Shown here piece by piece: positions 47,006-58,326 of a stretch of DNA of 64,000 nucleotides. Position 1 is the first letter of the stretch. Each line of letters starts with the position of its first letter. Where the stretch lies: assembly GCA_025504975.1 (NCBI GenBank), contig JANUWI010000001.1:4712001-4776000 (forward strand). Direction: 5' to 3'. The DNA is from Plenodomus lindquistii. Lineage: Eukaryota > Ascomycota > Dothideomycetes > Pleosporales > Leptosphaeriaceae. A program made the translations under genes and the position numbers. The notes below the pieces were generated by a model, which did not search any database, had not been told where the DNA came from, and worked only from the letters and a program-made list of their open reading frames with translations.

Positions 47006-48824
47006 TCATTGACCATCCATTCCATTGATATGCGCCCCCGGCACAGGCACCGCGCTCCCCAGTCCTTCTTCCTTAGCCAATCTTCTCTGCCACGGCAGCA
47101 GCTCCTTTGCAGCTTCTGCAGGTCCAACGATTCCACCTTCCTTTCTCTTGTCGCTCCAGTCATCAATCTCCTTCTGCTCGACGAAATTCCCATGCAGCCC
47201 TAAACGCAGCTTGACCGGCAAATGCACTGCTGCCAATGGCCCTTGTGCTAAATTTTGCGCATCAAAGATGAGTATGTCATTGCGCAACACATCTAGATGA
47301 TTCAGGAGTGCTACAAGATACCCTTCGCCTTCAGTGCATTCGGTCGACGACGATGTGGCCTTTGGTACAAATACAGGCTCCTGGAAGGTGCAGGTCGGCC
47401 CGGCCCAATACGTGTCCCTCTTCCCAGTATCCCATTCGTAATGCCCAAGGACATTGAACAGTCCCCCAGCTGGGGGTCCGCATTTCGCGAAATCGTAAGG
47501 CTTGGTTGGGTCGATATTGCATTGCCAGAAATGATTGTACCTCTTCGTCAGCACACGATCATCAATGCGAGAGAATTCTCCGTTGATGCCGAACGTCTTC
47601 AAGGGCTGTACCCGGGTATTAGTTGGGCATTGGGGATCAAATACCCATCGGTAGGTGTCTGAAACAAGCTTATTACGTTGTAGTAGCGTCGTCGGCGTGT
47701 TCGCCAGACTGTCAGGCGGGAAAAAGTAGAAGACATTGTCTGAGGCAATCGACAAGTCCACGACTATCTTACCGTTCTCATCCTCAAACGAGCCAGCTAC
47801 GTGACCGTGGAAACCTGAATTTATCAGCGCCCCGAAAGAGAGTAGAAGAGATTGTGGCCCATACCATTATCAGCACGCAGCCAAACGATGTCATCTGGCT
47901 TACCACCTCTGCGAGGTACGATCCCATACCATTGGTCTTCATCCGGATCCCACGCAAAATGATTCCCACCTCTCTTCAATCGATCAGCATTTACTTTGAT
48001 CGGCGTCAAGGGGAGGATGAGGTAGTTCTTTGTGATCGCACAGTCGTGTATCATACCGCAGAACGGCGCCTTGTACCAACACTCCTCTGTCTTCTTTCCG
48101 TCGCGATCTATGGTATACACTACAATGTCACAGCTCGCATCATATCCGTTACCTCCAGCTTCATACCCATAACAAACCATCTCACCCGTGTCCGGATCGA
48201 ACTTTGGGTGTGCCGTGAACGTCGGAGATTGCACTTGGCCATCAAAGTCGTACCGCCCAATCGTTTCCAGAGTCATGGGATCCATAGCAAAAGGCGGGCC
48301 GTCTTCCTTTGTTGCCAACAGTACGCCTCGCCAAAAGACGATGTTGGTGTTTGAGGCAGTTCTGATTATCCCTTTCACCATTTCATTGTCGGTATATGGA
48401 TTTCTGTACTTCCCAAGCAACGATTTTCTCGCCTTCGTTTCTGCTTTGAAACGATCCGTATGCACATAACGTTGTCTGAAGTCAACATGTCCGTTCTCGA
48501 AGCGAAACGCTGAGACGGAGCCATCCCCATTGAAGTGGATATCCTCCTCAAAGAGAGGTGGAAATCGGTGGTCAGGCTGGATGCGATAGAACGTGCCATT
48601 GATGTCTTTCGGTATCTTGGCTGCGTCAGAGTTGTATGCAAAGTCTTCACTCCGTTAATCACCGTTCCCGTTGTTTCAAGTTCGAAGATGTCAGCCTCGA
48701 GCCGAGAAGGCTTGTTGAAGCCTTGGAAGAAGCCACTATCAGGAAATTTGACCTGGTCTCCAGATCTGCTCCCTTCGTGATATGATGGAGCCGCTGGAGT
48801 GGAGAGAGAGAAGATGTGCGCCAT
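47006..48824 (-). CDS. Carotenoid oxygenase family dioxygenase, lignostilbene/resveratrol-cleaving type, 573 aa
   Basis: Non-haem iron dioxygenase that cleaves a C=C bond. Closest in pattern to fungal lignostilbene/stilbene dioxygenases (CAO-1-like) rather than retinal-forming enzymes. Exons: 48824..48663, 48615..47865 and 47814..47006, with introns of 47 and 50 nt. The first join (acceptor CCAAG) yields [20 protein letters not shown]; a nearer CAG acceptor would break the frame. The four iron-binding histidines are all present: [24 protein letters not shown] and [13 protein letters not shown] and YVHTDRFK follow the family. No signal peptide; cytosolic. It is the central enzyme of the second accessory block, next to SnoaL-like and ALDH genes. 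Stilbenoid substrates are inferred. Confidence 0.9.
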
Positions 48825-50257
48825 TGCGAAACAGTGCCCGCCAGCAATACGAGGTGAGTGTGATTCCGACTTTATTATAAGATGATTCGGGCGCTCAACG
48901 ATTTGGGAATCTCAAGCCTTGGCGACATGATAAAGATCAAGGCCCTACTCAAAGTCGCGCCTCTGATGTGGGGATATGTGGGGAGACCGCGCTTGCGGGG
49001 TAGATGGTGGGTGAATACAGGGGTGGCTATAATTCGGTGTGATAACACCGAACACATCTTATGCATGGCCATGCAACGGTAAAAGTCAGACGAAAACACT
49101 TCGCTGACTCGCATAGGAATATGCAATGGTGGTTATGCCTTTTCAGGTCGGATACGCGGCGCAGCGGACTACACAAGCTGTTGGTAGGGAAAGAGGAGGG
49201 GTATGCAAAGGAGGAAAACGCGCGCCGGGCACCGAGTATGGGAGTATCAATGCCGGATCTGAAGTCCAACATTAGATCGTGACAAGCTTGCAGAGTTCAC
49301 CAATTCCAAAGACTGCTGTGGAGAGTTATAATGAAAACTACTCCACTGCCCACGCGATGCGAAGTTGCATTGTCTATGAATAACGCACAGGACGCCACAG
49401 TGACAGTGATGGCCTTATCTACGACTTCCAATCCAAATTCGTATAAGCACGGGGGAAGATCTGATACGATACTCCTGAGCACAAACCGTTCTGGCAGGCT
49501 GTGGAGGCTTTCAATGTTTTCCCATCTACTTTCATCCGCGTTATGCCATTTCGCTGGATTTGCGGCCAGGAACGACGAATGGCGACAAGAGCTGTCTCGT
49601 CGATGCGGGCTTTCAGTTCCATCTAGTCTCAAGCTAGCACTTGTCTGCGCTTTGCTGATAGGGAGTGTTCGACCGGTTTCCCCAGGTACAAATCGCTGCT
49701 GGGTAGCTTGGTGCAGGGTACGAGCGTGGTTGGGTTTGAGCGGGGCCTTGACTCTAATGAATGGCCAGTATCATATTCAATCTTTGGAGAGCGAGCAAAT
49801 CAAATCAACTCTCCTTTTAAAGCTTAATTCCAGGCCTCTAAAATACAGTTTTTCGTGATACTGAATGCACGACGTCTTCATATCCTCCACTGGCAACTAC
49901 AACGCATGAGAGCTCAAGTTCTGAATCGGGGAAATCAGTCTCAATAGATGCATGTATGCTACTGGTAAGCGAAGTGTCAGCAATATTATCGTTAGTTGCT
50001 AATAGTCTCGAATACTCTATATGGCACAGTAGAGGAGGCTCAGAAATGGCGGAAATCGGTGAACTTGCCTAGCAATCACGAGAAGACCGTTTCAAGGGCC
50101 AATACAGTACGACTGTTCAAGTCATCTCTCGAGAAGATATGCAGAAGTAGCTAGCAAACGCACATGTCTCTTATTGAGTATAGTAGAACAACGGCACAGC
50201 ATACACAGTATGCTTATTTGCTCATCAGTATTTATTGAGACTATCGACTCTGGGAAA
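48825..50257. other. 1.4-kb intergenic, dioxygenase promoter and SnoaL 3' flank
   Basis: Lies between two leftward genes. Open frames at 49297-49632 (leftward) and 49331-49858 (rightward) overlap each other and have no family likeness. No RNA gene was found. Confidence 0.5.
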
Positions 50258-51157
50258 TTATGCACCACTTGTAACCTCTGATTTTGGCTTGCTCAGTACC
50301 AACGGAGGAGTGCTCGTTGATGGATCTTGGCCATAATGAGGCGCTCGGAGGTCGTCGTCGGCGACCTGACTGCCTGTGACTGGATGCATGTAGTGGAAAG
50401 GCACAACTCTCGTGTCTGGCCACAACATCGGGTGGTCGCATAGCTCGTTCGGACCGTTTGGATCTTCCGGGTACGTTGTGCTGAGGAATGGAATGTAGTT
50501 TGGCTTCGTGTGCGACCAGCCCTTGTCGAACTGTGCATGCCAGAACGGGAAGTACTTCAGTCGAAATATCTTCCAAACACCATTTTCTTTGATGTACTCG
50601 TTCTCGTAAACGCCGCCTTCCCACCACTGGACGAGGCCACGAGGGTGCGAGTCTTTGATGCTGTCGTGTGTCCCTGCGGACATCATGCTCCTGAAGCGCC
50701 CCTTTGCTCGTGTCCCTTCTGGGTTGACGTCGACTATACCTTGCATCTGAGGATGATCGAGAAGGAAACCATGGACAGGACCATTCCGGCCGGCAACGAA
50801 GGACTTTGCAAAGCGACCGACGTAGAGCCGCTTGACACCCTCCTTGCCGTTGTAGCGACCGCCTAGAAACTCTACTGCAGTCTCCTCATGGTCGGAGTAC
50901 AGTTCCACAACCTGGCATGGTCAACGGTGCTTTGCCCCTGGGAATCCAATAGTCATACCTCCTTGTATAAACACTTGTCCAAGTAGTACCCGTACGTGTA
51001 TTGAAGTTTGCGTATGTCCTCCTGATCTGACTCGGTGTTAGCGCCGGATTTAACACTATGCGGGGTAAACGTAGACTATTCTCGAACCTGATAAGCGCGT
51101 CACTTGCTTCTGTAACGCCTCCACTACTTTCTTTAATTGTTCGAATTCGGTACTCAT
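50258..51157 (-). CDS. SnoaL-like (NTF2-fold) domain protein, 263 aa
   Basis: Protein of the SnoaL-like/SnoaL_4 superfamily, whose members include polyketide cyclases, small hydratases and isomerases. Exons: 51157..51088, 51026..50959 and 50911..50258, with introns of 61 and 47 nt. The start MSTEFEQLKKVVEALQKQVT forms a short coiled coil. DQEDIRKLQYTYGYYLDKC is the hallmark N-terminal helix of SnoaL-like fungal proteins. VELYSDHEETAVEF and GGVYENEYIKENGVWKIFRL complete the cone-shaped fold, with a conserved HAQFDKGW stretch after it. It is divergent from the ALDH gene, and their 1359-bp common upstream region carries two MITE-like elements. It may act on a product of the dioxygenase or ALDH; the reaction cannot be stated. 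Confidence 0.87.
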
Positions 51158-51626
51158 CGTGTGAACGTTCTGTAACTGGTGAGTCGTGTTCAAAAGCTGC
51201 TCACTCCAAAGATGCGCGCGTAGACTTCCGTATCCTTTATCACAGCTTCTCAGCTCCAGCGCCACATGAAGCCAACCCCAGCAAGCTCGCTTGGTGTGCC
51301 CCAGTCAAAGTGGAACTCCTATCTGAAGTAGACGAATTAAGGTGCCTAAATTCACGGCAATATAGATGCGAGAAGTAGGAGCACGCGGACTGATATCGCC
51401 GATGGTACAGAGGGAAGTCAACTCGGCTTGCATCAATTTGACCAGTTTTACTAGTCAGCCTGCTAACCTGGCTAAAGTCTGAAGCATCAGTCTGTCGAAA
51501 TTTGATGGGTATACACAATGCTGAGTTAGATACAGAGTGTAGACACATTGGATGATATGTCTGCTTGTTTTTGTAGGGCACCGAAGTGGAGCGTACTGAT
51601 AGTCAAAAGTGATCAGCGCAGCTCAG

Positions 51627-51807
51627 ATACCGTAAAAATTGGTGAGGGACACACGAGGCCAGCACAGGCTACCTTAAATTACAGCCAATCGCTCGCGGAT
51701 ATCGATATCAAACACCGCAACAAGCGTCATCTTATCAGCCACTGATTGGTGAGTACAGGGTCAGACCCCTGCTAGCTTTGTGGGTCTCTCACCAGTTTTT
51801 ACGGTAT
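51627..51807. mobile_element. MITE-like element 1 (about 181 bp, 28-bp terminal inverted repeats)
   Basis: The left end, 51627-51654 (ATACCGTAAAAATTGGTGAG and on), is the reverse complement of 51780-51807 (ending CCAGTTTTTACGGTAT) with about three or four mismatches. The interior has no coding capacity. TA occurs at both outer ends, compatible with a Tc1/mariner-type TA target, but this is not proven. Confidence 0.72.
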
Positions 51808-51904
51808 ACCAATGGCTCAGCCTCTCCTCGATATGTATAATATAGGGAGCTAGCAAGCATCTCATCAGATGTGTCCACATCCTGTATCGGACGAGATTGC
51901 GGAG

Positions 51905-52173
51905 GCGGGCGCAAAGATTCCCCGCACACTAAAAAGTCTACCTGCAGCAATCCTCGCTGCAGCACTACTACAAAGCTAAAGAATTATGTCTATTAAGTAG
52001 AGCTACAAAAGTACGTAAAGTTCTTTACCTACAAATTTTAGAGGATATTATCTAAAGGTTGTTGCGTGAGATACCTTTAAACAGAAGTAGATGATACTCA
52101 AGCTTTGGTTTTCCTCACCAGATTAGGTAGTGTTCAGACGACTATCTGGTGTGCGGAGATTTCTTGCGCCCGC
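51905..52173. mobile_element. MITE-like element 2 (about 269 bp, 25-bp terminal inverted repeats)
   Basis: The left end GCGGGCGCAAAGATTCCCCG (51905 on, to 51929) matches the reverse complement of 52149-52173 (GTGTGCGGAGATTTCTTGCG and on) with a few mismatches. The interior is AT-rich with no gene. No clear target-site duplication was seen. Different ends from element 1. Confidence 0.7.
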
Positions 52174-52516
52174 GTGCAAGGGTACCGTATGTACTGTATG
52201 TAGGAGCGTATTTGGTGGGGTCATTAATGCCGCGCCCGGTTCTTCCGTCATTTTGCACATTTACTAATCATTAATGACCATCCAATGCTTATGTCCGTGT
52301 ATGGACGTGAAACAACATGGAGATGTCAAAGCTTGCCTTAAGTCCGGCCAAGATGGATTTATGGCATTCCGCAAAGCTCATGACCTCCATGTAGCTCTGT
52401 TCAATGGGTCGTCTGGCATATAAAATATACCGTACGACCATGTTACGGAAGGACAACCAACTTGAAATCATCGGTCATCTCGCAGAATCTCAATACCTTT
52501 ACTCCAATCCAAAAAT

Positions 52517-54187
52517 ATGAGCATCCCAAAGAACATCGAGACGCGTCTCTTCATTAACGGCGAGGTCAGTCCAGCCATATAGTGATGCTCAAGTTTCAAC
52601 TGCTGAACAGTGACAGTTCCGGGAGTCGTCCAATGGCAAAACTTTCGAACTTATAAACCCAGCTACAAGGGAGCACCTCGCTCATGGTTAGTGGTGTTAT
52701 TGAATGAGAAGGAACCACAACTCACACTCTCAGTACACGAGGCATCTGAGAAAGATACAGACGATGCCGTAGCAGCAGCAAAGGCAGCGTTCCCTGCTTG
52801 GTCCAAACTGGATCCTAGCGAAAGGGGCGAATACCTCAAGAAGCTCGCAATCTTGCTCCGCGAAAACGAAGAGGAACTCGGAATACTCGAAGCTTCCTCT
52901 ATGGGCAAGCCCCTGACCTACTTTTTTGACGCCCGCGTGGCTGCGAAGAAATTTGAACATTACGCAGAAATGGGACACATTATACAGGGCACAACAAGCG
53001 TGCAGCAGCAGGGATGGCTCAACATGACGTTCCGTCAACCATATGGTGTCGTTGCTGCTATTAACCCATGGAATGCTCCGTTGTTGTTCGTAACGAGCAA
53101 GCTTGCACCCGCACTGATCGTTGGAAACACCGTTGTGTTGAAGAGTTCTGAGAAGGCTCCGTTGACTGTAAGTAAATATCCAGATCCATGGGATTGAGAA
53201 ATGACTAACGGTTACAAAGTCAGCCAAATTCGCAACGCTCGTCCAGCAAGTTGGATTTCCACCAGGCGTTGTCAACATCATCACAGGATTCGGCAATGTA
53301 TCCGGATCCATCTTGGCGTCACACATGGATGTGCGCAGTTTGAGTTTCACTGGATCGTCGCGGACCGGCCGCCTCATTCAAGCAGCGGCGGCGAAATCAA
53401 ACCTCAAACATGTGCACCTGGAGCTGGGCGGAAAATCTCCAGCCATAATCTTTGACGACGCAGACATTGAGAAAGCTGTCGAGGAGACTGCGTTTAGCAT
53501 TCAGATCAACATGGGCCAAATGTGCATAGCCAATTCGCGCATCTATGTCCAAGACACGATAGCTGACAAATTTGTCGAGCTCTTCAAGGCCGAGCTCGCA
53601 AGGAAGGTGGTGATTGGAAACCCTATTGCTGAAGGTACCACCCATGGACCACAGGCGGACGAAGTGCAATACAAGACAGTCCTGCAGTACCTGGAATCAG
53701 GCAAGCAATCAGGCGGAGAATTGGTGACCGGGGGTGGAGGAGTTCCTGGTCAGAAGGGCTACTACATCCAGCCGACGGTGTTTAGGAACACGCCCGAAGA
53801 TGCCAAGATCATGAAGGAGGAGATTTTCGGGCCCGTCGTCAGCATCAATTCGTTCACATCTGAGGATGAAGCTCTCGCGAAGGCGAATGATTCGGAGTGA
53901 GTTCCCGCGTCTTGGCAATTCCATCTGAGACGCATGCAGCCTGCTGACCAACATGTTTCAGGTTTGGCTTATACGCCGCTGTGTACACCAAGAACATTGA
54001 TCGCGCGGTGCGATTTGCGAAGGAGCTCGAGGCAGGCATGGTGGCTGTGAATGCCACGTCGCCCTCGATGCCCACAGACATGCCCTTCGGGGGCCACAAG
54101 AGCTCTGGGTCAGGCCGCGAAGGCGAGCCTTTCTATTCTCTTGACAACTTTCTTGAGACAAAGACTGTCCTCATTAAGCTTGGGTAG
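52517..54187 (+). CDS. Aldehyde dehydrogenase (ALDH superfamily, vanillin/aromatic-aldehyde type), 484 aa
   Basis: NAD(P)-dependent oxidation of an aldehyde to its acid. Five exons: 52517..52564, 52617..52686, 52734..53167, 53220..53896 and 53962..54187, with introns of 52, 47, 52 and 65 nt, all phases consistent. Catalytic Cys286 lies in NMGQMCIANSRIYV and the general base Glu252 in LELGGKSPAIIF. NPWNAPLLF and SFTGSSRTGR give the cofactor-binding segments, and EEIFGPVVS and PFGGHKSSGSGREG the C-terminal motifs. The sequence pattern is nearest to salicylaldehyde/vanillin-type dehydrogenases; this is inference. It is divergent from the SnoaL-like gene and close to the stilbene-type dioxygenase, so it could oxidise the aromatic aldehydes that enzyme releases. 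A second copy of its 3' end lies 0.6 kb downstream. Confidence 0.93.
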
Positions 54188-54411
54188 ACTTTTCGGAGGG
54201 GGGGTCTTAGAATTTTGGAGGGGCACTACCCTCTATAGGACTAGTTAGCAGCCAAGCGGCTAGCACGCGCACGGCCACGAACACCAAAGTTTGATCTGAT
54301 CGGCAACGGTGTATCTTCATCTCTAGGCGTGCAAGTTTAGTGTTCCTAGCTGTACGTGGCTAGCATTAGTTGCTACAAGCTATTTTCTACTTTAAAAGGT
54401 AACACTTCTAA

Positions 54412-54561
54412 TTGATTCATTTCTCTGGTTTCTCTCCGTACTCACCATTGATTCATTTCTCTAGGTTCCTCCCCTTACACACTGTTGATTCATTTCTCTA
54501 GGTTTTCCTACACTACCATTGATTGAGTTCTCTGGCCTGCTGTTGATTCAATTCTTCAGTT
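54412..54561. repeat. Degenerate tandem repeat, five units of 24-37 nt
   Basis: Units start at 54412, 54448, 54485, 54519 and 54543 with TTGATTCATTTCTCTAGGTT or close variants, followed by a pyrimidine-rich spacer. Directly visible; lies between the ALDH gene and its duplicated end. Confidence 0.85.
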
Positions 54562-54696
54562 TGTATGTATATTATCGTTTGGGAGGGAGGGCAGCATGTT
54601 TCCTGCAGGGTGTGTGAAGATGAATGGTTATAAAGTCGATGCAGTTGGGACTAATAATAACTGTAACAACATGAATACAATACACTAATTGTTCCT

Positions 54697-54797
54697 TGCC
54701 GTTCGGGGGCCACAAGGCCTCTGGGTCAGGCCGCGAAGGCGAGCCTTGTTATTCTCTTGACAACTTTCTTGAGACGAAGACTGTCCTCATTAAGCTT
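54697..54797 (+). pseudogene. Second copy of the ALDH C-terminal end
   Basis: 101 bp matching 54081-54181 of the ALDH gene with about six differences (around 94% identity). The frame is kept: PFGGHKASGSGREGEP, then YSLDNFLETKTVLIKLS and a stop (TGA). There is no upstream ALDH sequence, so it is either a tandem duplication fragment or the last piece of a deleted paralogue. Confidence 0.88.
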
Positions 54798-55081
54798 TCC
54801 TGATTTGTTGCGCCCATGATTCGAGTGGGCAGGGAACCCTATGTATTCTTTGGTTAGCCATAGACTGTGATTGGGCAACGGGTCGGGTGCTCCAAGCGTG
54901 CTCTCACGGTCCACGGTCCAGCAGATTCCCCGCTAATGGAATAGGGCTCTTTGCCCTCGATCTGAATCTCAACGGGGCGGGACGCTCCTTGCTTTCACCC
55001 CAAACTGCTGTGAACTTGCCAAATGACATCTTGTCCCTCTTTGCGCGAATCTGCCTGACCAGGACTGTGCGTCGGTCCGGA

Positions 55082-57508
55082 ATGGCCGAGTTCTCCGTTG
55101 CCGTTGCGCCACCGCGGACTGCCTCAGCAGCGTCTGTTAGAGCGCCGAACGGACACCGCGTGCACTCAAGCTGCGATCGATGCAGGAGCAGAAAGACCAA
55201 GGCATGTCCATCGCGGCTTTCTCCGCAATTACTCATGCCCAGGCCCTAACCGCGTCATGTGTAGTGCATCGATCCCAGTACGATACGACCGTCTCCACTC
55301 AGCACGGCATTTTGAGTTCATCGCTGCGGAGCTCCATGATAGCTGACCATTGATATAGTTCCTGGGCCATGCCGCTACTGTGCTCGAACGGGTGCCACGT
55401 GCACCATTGCTACCCCCCGGCGTAAAAGGCCGTACTATCATGTCACCGAGGAGGAGTATCAGTGCTCCATGCGCATCCTAGAGCACTTCTTCCCCGGCCA
55501 TGACTTGAACTTGCAATCTCTGCGAACCATTGCGAAAGCTATCAAGGATGGTACTTTCGCCGCGCCACCTGTCCAGCAGGCCGATGGTCTGTTCACAAAC
55601 GACTTGGACTCTCCTGAAGATGGAGAGAGTGTTGATGATCATGAAGAACAAGATGTCAGCGAACTGCATGAGCCCCTGGGCACCATGATGAAAGACTCAA
55701 GAGGCAAGTTTCGCTACCTTGGGACCCATAGCGAGATCCCATTCAACGCTGCCGTTGTGACACTTGGATCCCAAAGGAGAAACCCATCCATCATCCCAGG
55801 ACCCCGAGTGGGATCATACCCACCGACTTTGTCTATTTCATCACCGGCCACAGATGTCGGCGTTGAAGAGCCCTATTACTTACCGCCTCGGGAGCTCTGT
55901 GACATTTACGTGTCCAGGTTTCTTGAAGATGTCCACTGCACGCACTGGCTTTACCCGGTGGAAAATCTACTGCGAAGAGTCGACAGTACGTACTCCGAAA
56001 CTGCGCCATCTTGTTCCAGTTCTTGGATGTGCTCGCTATACACCATGTTTGCGATTGGTGCAGCCAATTACATTGGGGAACATGGCAGATCTCCACCTCC
56101 AGATTGGCCTGCTGCAATGGACCAGAAGACATCAGAAGACTACATCACCCTTGCGAAACAGCTGATACCTGTCGTCTACGATGAAGCTGATATCGACAGC
56201 ATACGCGCCTTGGCTATAATGGTATGTATCTCCTCACAAATAGCGAAGGCCATGGCTGATGGTGTTGCAGAGTCTCGCAATGGAGAACATGTGCTCAAGG
56301 GTAAGCGCATATCTTTACATGGGAGCCAGCATCCAGATGGCCTTCTCACTCGGTCTGCATCGCGACCAACTCCCAGAAGGCGGGTCATCCGTTGAAAGAG
56401 AGCAAAATCGCCGTATATGGTGGACGCTGTTTTTACTCGACCAAGAGATATCGATGCGAGGCGGCAGTCCCACTGTCGTCGATGAACGATTCACTAAAGT
56501 CACTACAGCGATGTCGTCTGAACAGGTATTTGATTCGTTGCCTTTGCTACCTATGAATTTTGCTGATTGCTTATAGATACTATATCCTGGGTTACACACA
56601 CCACTCGGCTGGCTAGATACCTCTGTGTCACTGTGTCGCCTGAAACGCCAGATTATACAAAGCCTGTACACGGAACGCTCTGCGAATTCCATATCTTTCT
56701 CTACCATCTCGAACTCGCTCCTGCTTCTGCAAAAGTGGAATCGTCAAATGCCGCCGCACCTAAAGTACGAAGTCCCAACACCTCCAACACACAGGCGTGC
56801 AGTTGCAATCATCCATCTACACTACTGGAGCACCACCATCCTCCTTACACGACCATTCCTCCTCTACCTCGTCATGAAATACAGCACCCTAGCCTCTAGC
56901 AAGAAGATCTGGTTCGAGCGCATGGGCAAAACTTGCATCGATGCTGCCCAAAAGAGCATTGCCATCTTGCAAGACATGGCGGCCAACGGTACACTATCAG
57001 GGCTTACCGCATTCGATAGTACCTGCATTCTACGGCTCATCATGATCTTCATCCTGGCGTACGCACATACGAGAAATCGCCAGTACAGCGGTCACATTGA
57101 GAACTTGGTGAAGCTGTGTCAAGGCATGGAACAAATCGGCTTCACCAAGATGGTGGCAGAAGAGACGCCAGGTCGTCTCGCGGATCTGGGTATTCCAGAG
57201 ACGGCGCAACAGGCAGGTGGGGATGCGAATGCGCCGGTGCATCTTGACGATGAGATGATTGCGCAGTTGTGGGGGAACTGGGATCCGTGAGTCTCTGCAT
57301 CTACTTCTGGGTGGTTTTCGCGTGGCTGATACTCTACTGTAGGAACTTTATGACGCCGCTGCAGACACAGCAGAGTCTTGATCTCACATTTGACGACTCT
57401 GGTGCTTTTGACATCAATTCGGAGATCTTGGCATTTACGAATCTTGACGAGTCGATTGTTATAGACCCATCGCAGGTGTATACAGGCTATGGAATGCAGC
57501 GTCAATGA
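55082..57508 (+). CDS. Zn2Cys6-type transcription factor with doubtful zinc cluster, about 693 aa
   Basis: Regulator with a fungal-TF domain, a candidate controller of the dioxygenase/ALDH block. Proposed exons: 55082..55205, 55359..56221, 56271..56525, 56577..57286 and 57343..57508. The last three introns (49, 51 and 56 nt) are firm. Exon 1 has SSCDRCRSRKTK and exon 2 has VPGPCRYCARTGATCTIA, the two halves of a zinc cluster. The third cysteine should follow KTK directly, but the sequence reads GCATGT, placing Cys one codon late. The only phase-compatible GT donor (55206) would replace it with Phe, and the 153-nt intron is long. The rest is well conserved: RRKRPYYHVTEEEYQCSMRI, LGLHRDQLP and RRIWWTLFLLDQEISMRGG. 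Either a small lesion or an unusual splice site lies at 55200-55210. Confidence 0.8.
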
Positions 57509-58326
57509 TGGTCACTGAGGAAAAAGCACCCAGAGTGATACAGGCGAAGTCTTCAAGCAATCGAAGGACCGGTTCCTCCCAATGTCGCCGCGAGAGACAG
57601 GCCAATCGGCTTAGCTGGCGGGCATGAAACGTCAACACCAATGGATACATGTGCTTTGTGCACTTGGTATTATTAGGTTGTGACTTTGGTGAGGACGAAA
57701 AGGTAAGCTCGCCGCCAGGTATACGCAGTCAAGGACGATATCCGACTCAAAAGACCAGCGGGCGATGGCAAGATGATCGACGAGATAGTGTGAAGAAAAC
57801 AAGAAGGAGGGGTAGAAGACAAGGATAGGACAAAGGAAGGACATGATTTGGCCAGTGAGTATTCAAAGATACAGAGAGCATTCCTTGGAAGTCCTGCAGT
57901 ACACGAGGTGGGCAAATACATCCAGGCTCGACATGCCTTTGATACTGTCAGCATTCATTAACATGCTTTCTATATGAAATGTGATGAAATGATGCCATCT
58001 AATCGACCAGGTTTCATCGGAATAGAGCGTCATCAGAACACTTGAGATGATTCGATTCGATGTGGGGTGAAACAGCCGCTTCAAGGCTTGGCAGGCTCAA
58101 CGGTGATCAGCAATGCGCGAGTGAGTGACAGCCGCAACCCGCGCGGCCCCGGCCCCACACATTGTCAGTCCAAACCTCAACACCTGTCACGGCATTCACT
58201 CCGCCTCTTTTGCCACGTGCCGCCTATCCTCACCCTTTGCATTCGCTCTCCGACGTGGCGCGCACCTTCCGCGCTCGGCATACCTCATGTGTTCCCGCAC
58301 ATTTCGATAGCGCAGCGCAGAGGGCA
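57509..58326. other. Intergenic, regulator to MID1
   Basis: 818 bp. The frame ahead of the MID1 ATG is open from about 58162 but lacks family likeness, so it is taken as 5' UTR. No other feature. Confidence 0.5.

Larger units (their letters stand above)
51158..52516. promoter_or_regulatory. Divergent SnoaL-ALDH upstream region with two MITE-like insertions
   Basis: 1359 bp between divergent start codons. Contains the two inverted-repeat elements listed separately and AT-rich DNA between them. Promoters of both genes must lie in the flanks. No protein gene. Confidence 0.6.
54188..55081. other. Intergenic with tandem repeat and duplicated ALDH end
   Basis: 894 bp between ALDH and the next regulator. 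Holds the tandem repeat and the ALDH 3' duplicate listed separately; the remainder (about 54800-55081) should include the regulator's promoter. Confidence 0.6.

Noticed and set aside
47006..48824. Apparent frameshift near the start of the dioxygenase gene
   Set aside because: The obvious CAG acceptor gives the wrong frame, but a 47-nt intron ending at CCAAG (48616-48662) restores phase and the conserved [10 protein letters not shown] segment, so the gene is intact.
49297..49858. Overlapping open frames on both strands (111 and 175 codons)
   Set aside because: They overlap each other, lack any recognisable motif and have no splice-extended homologues.
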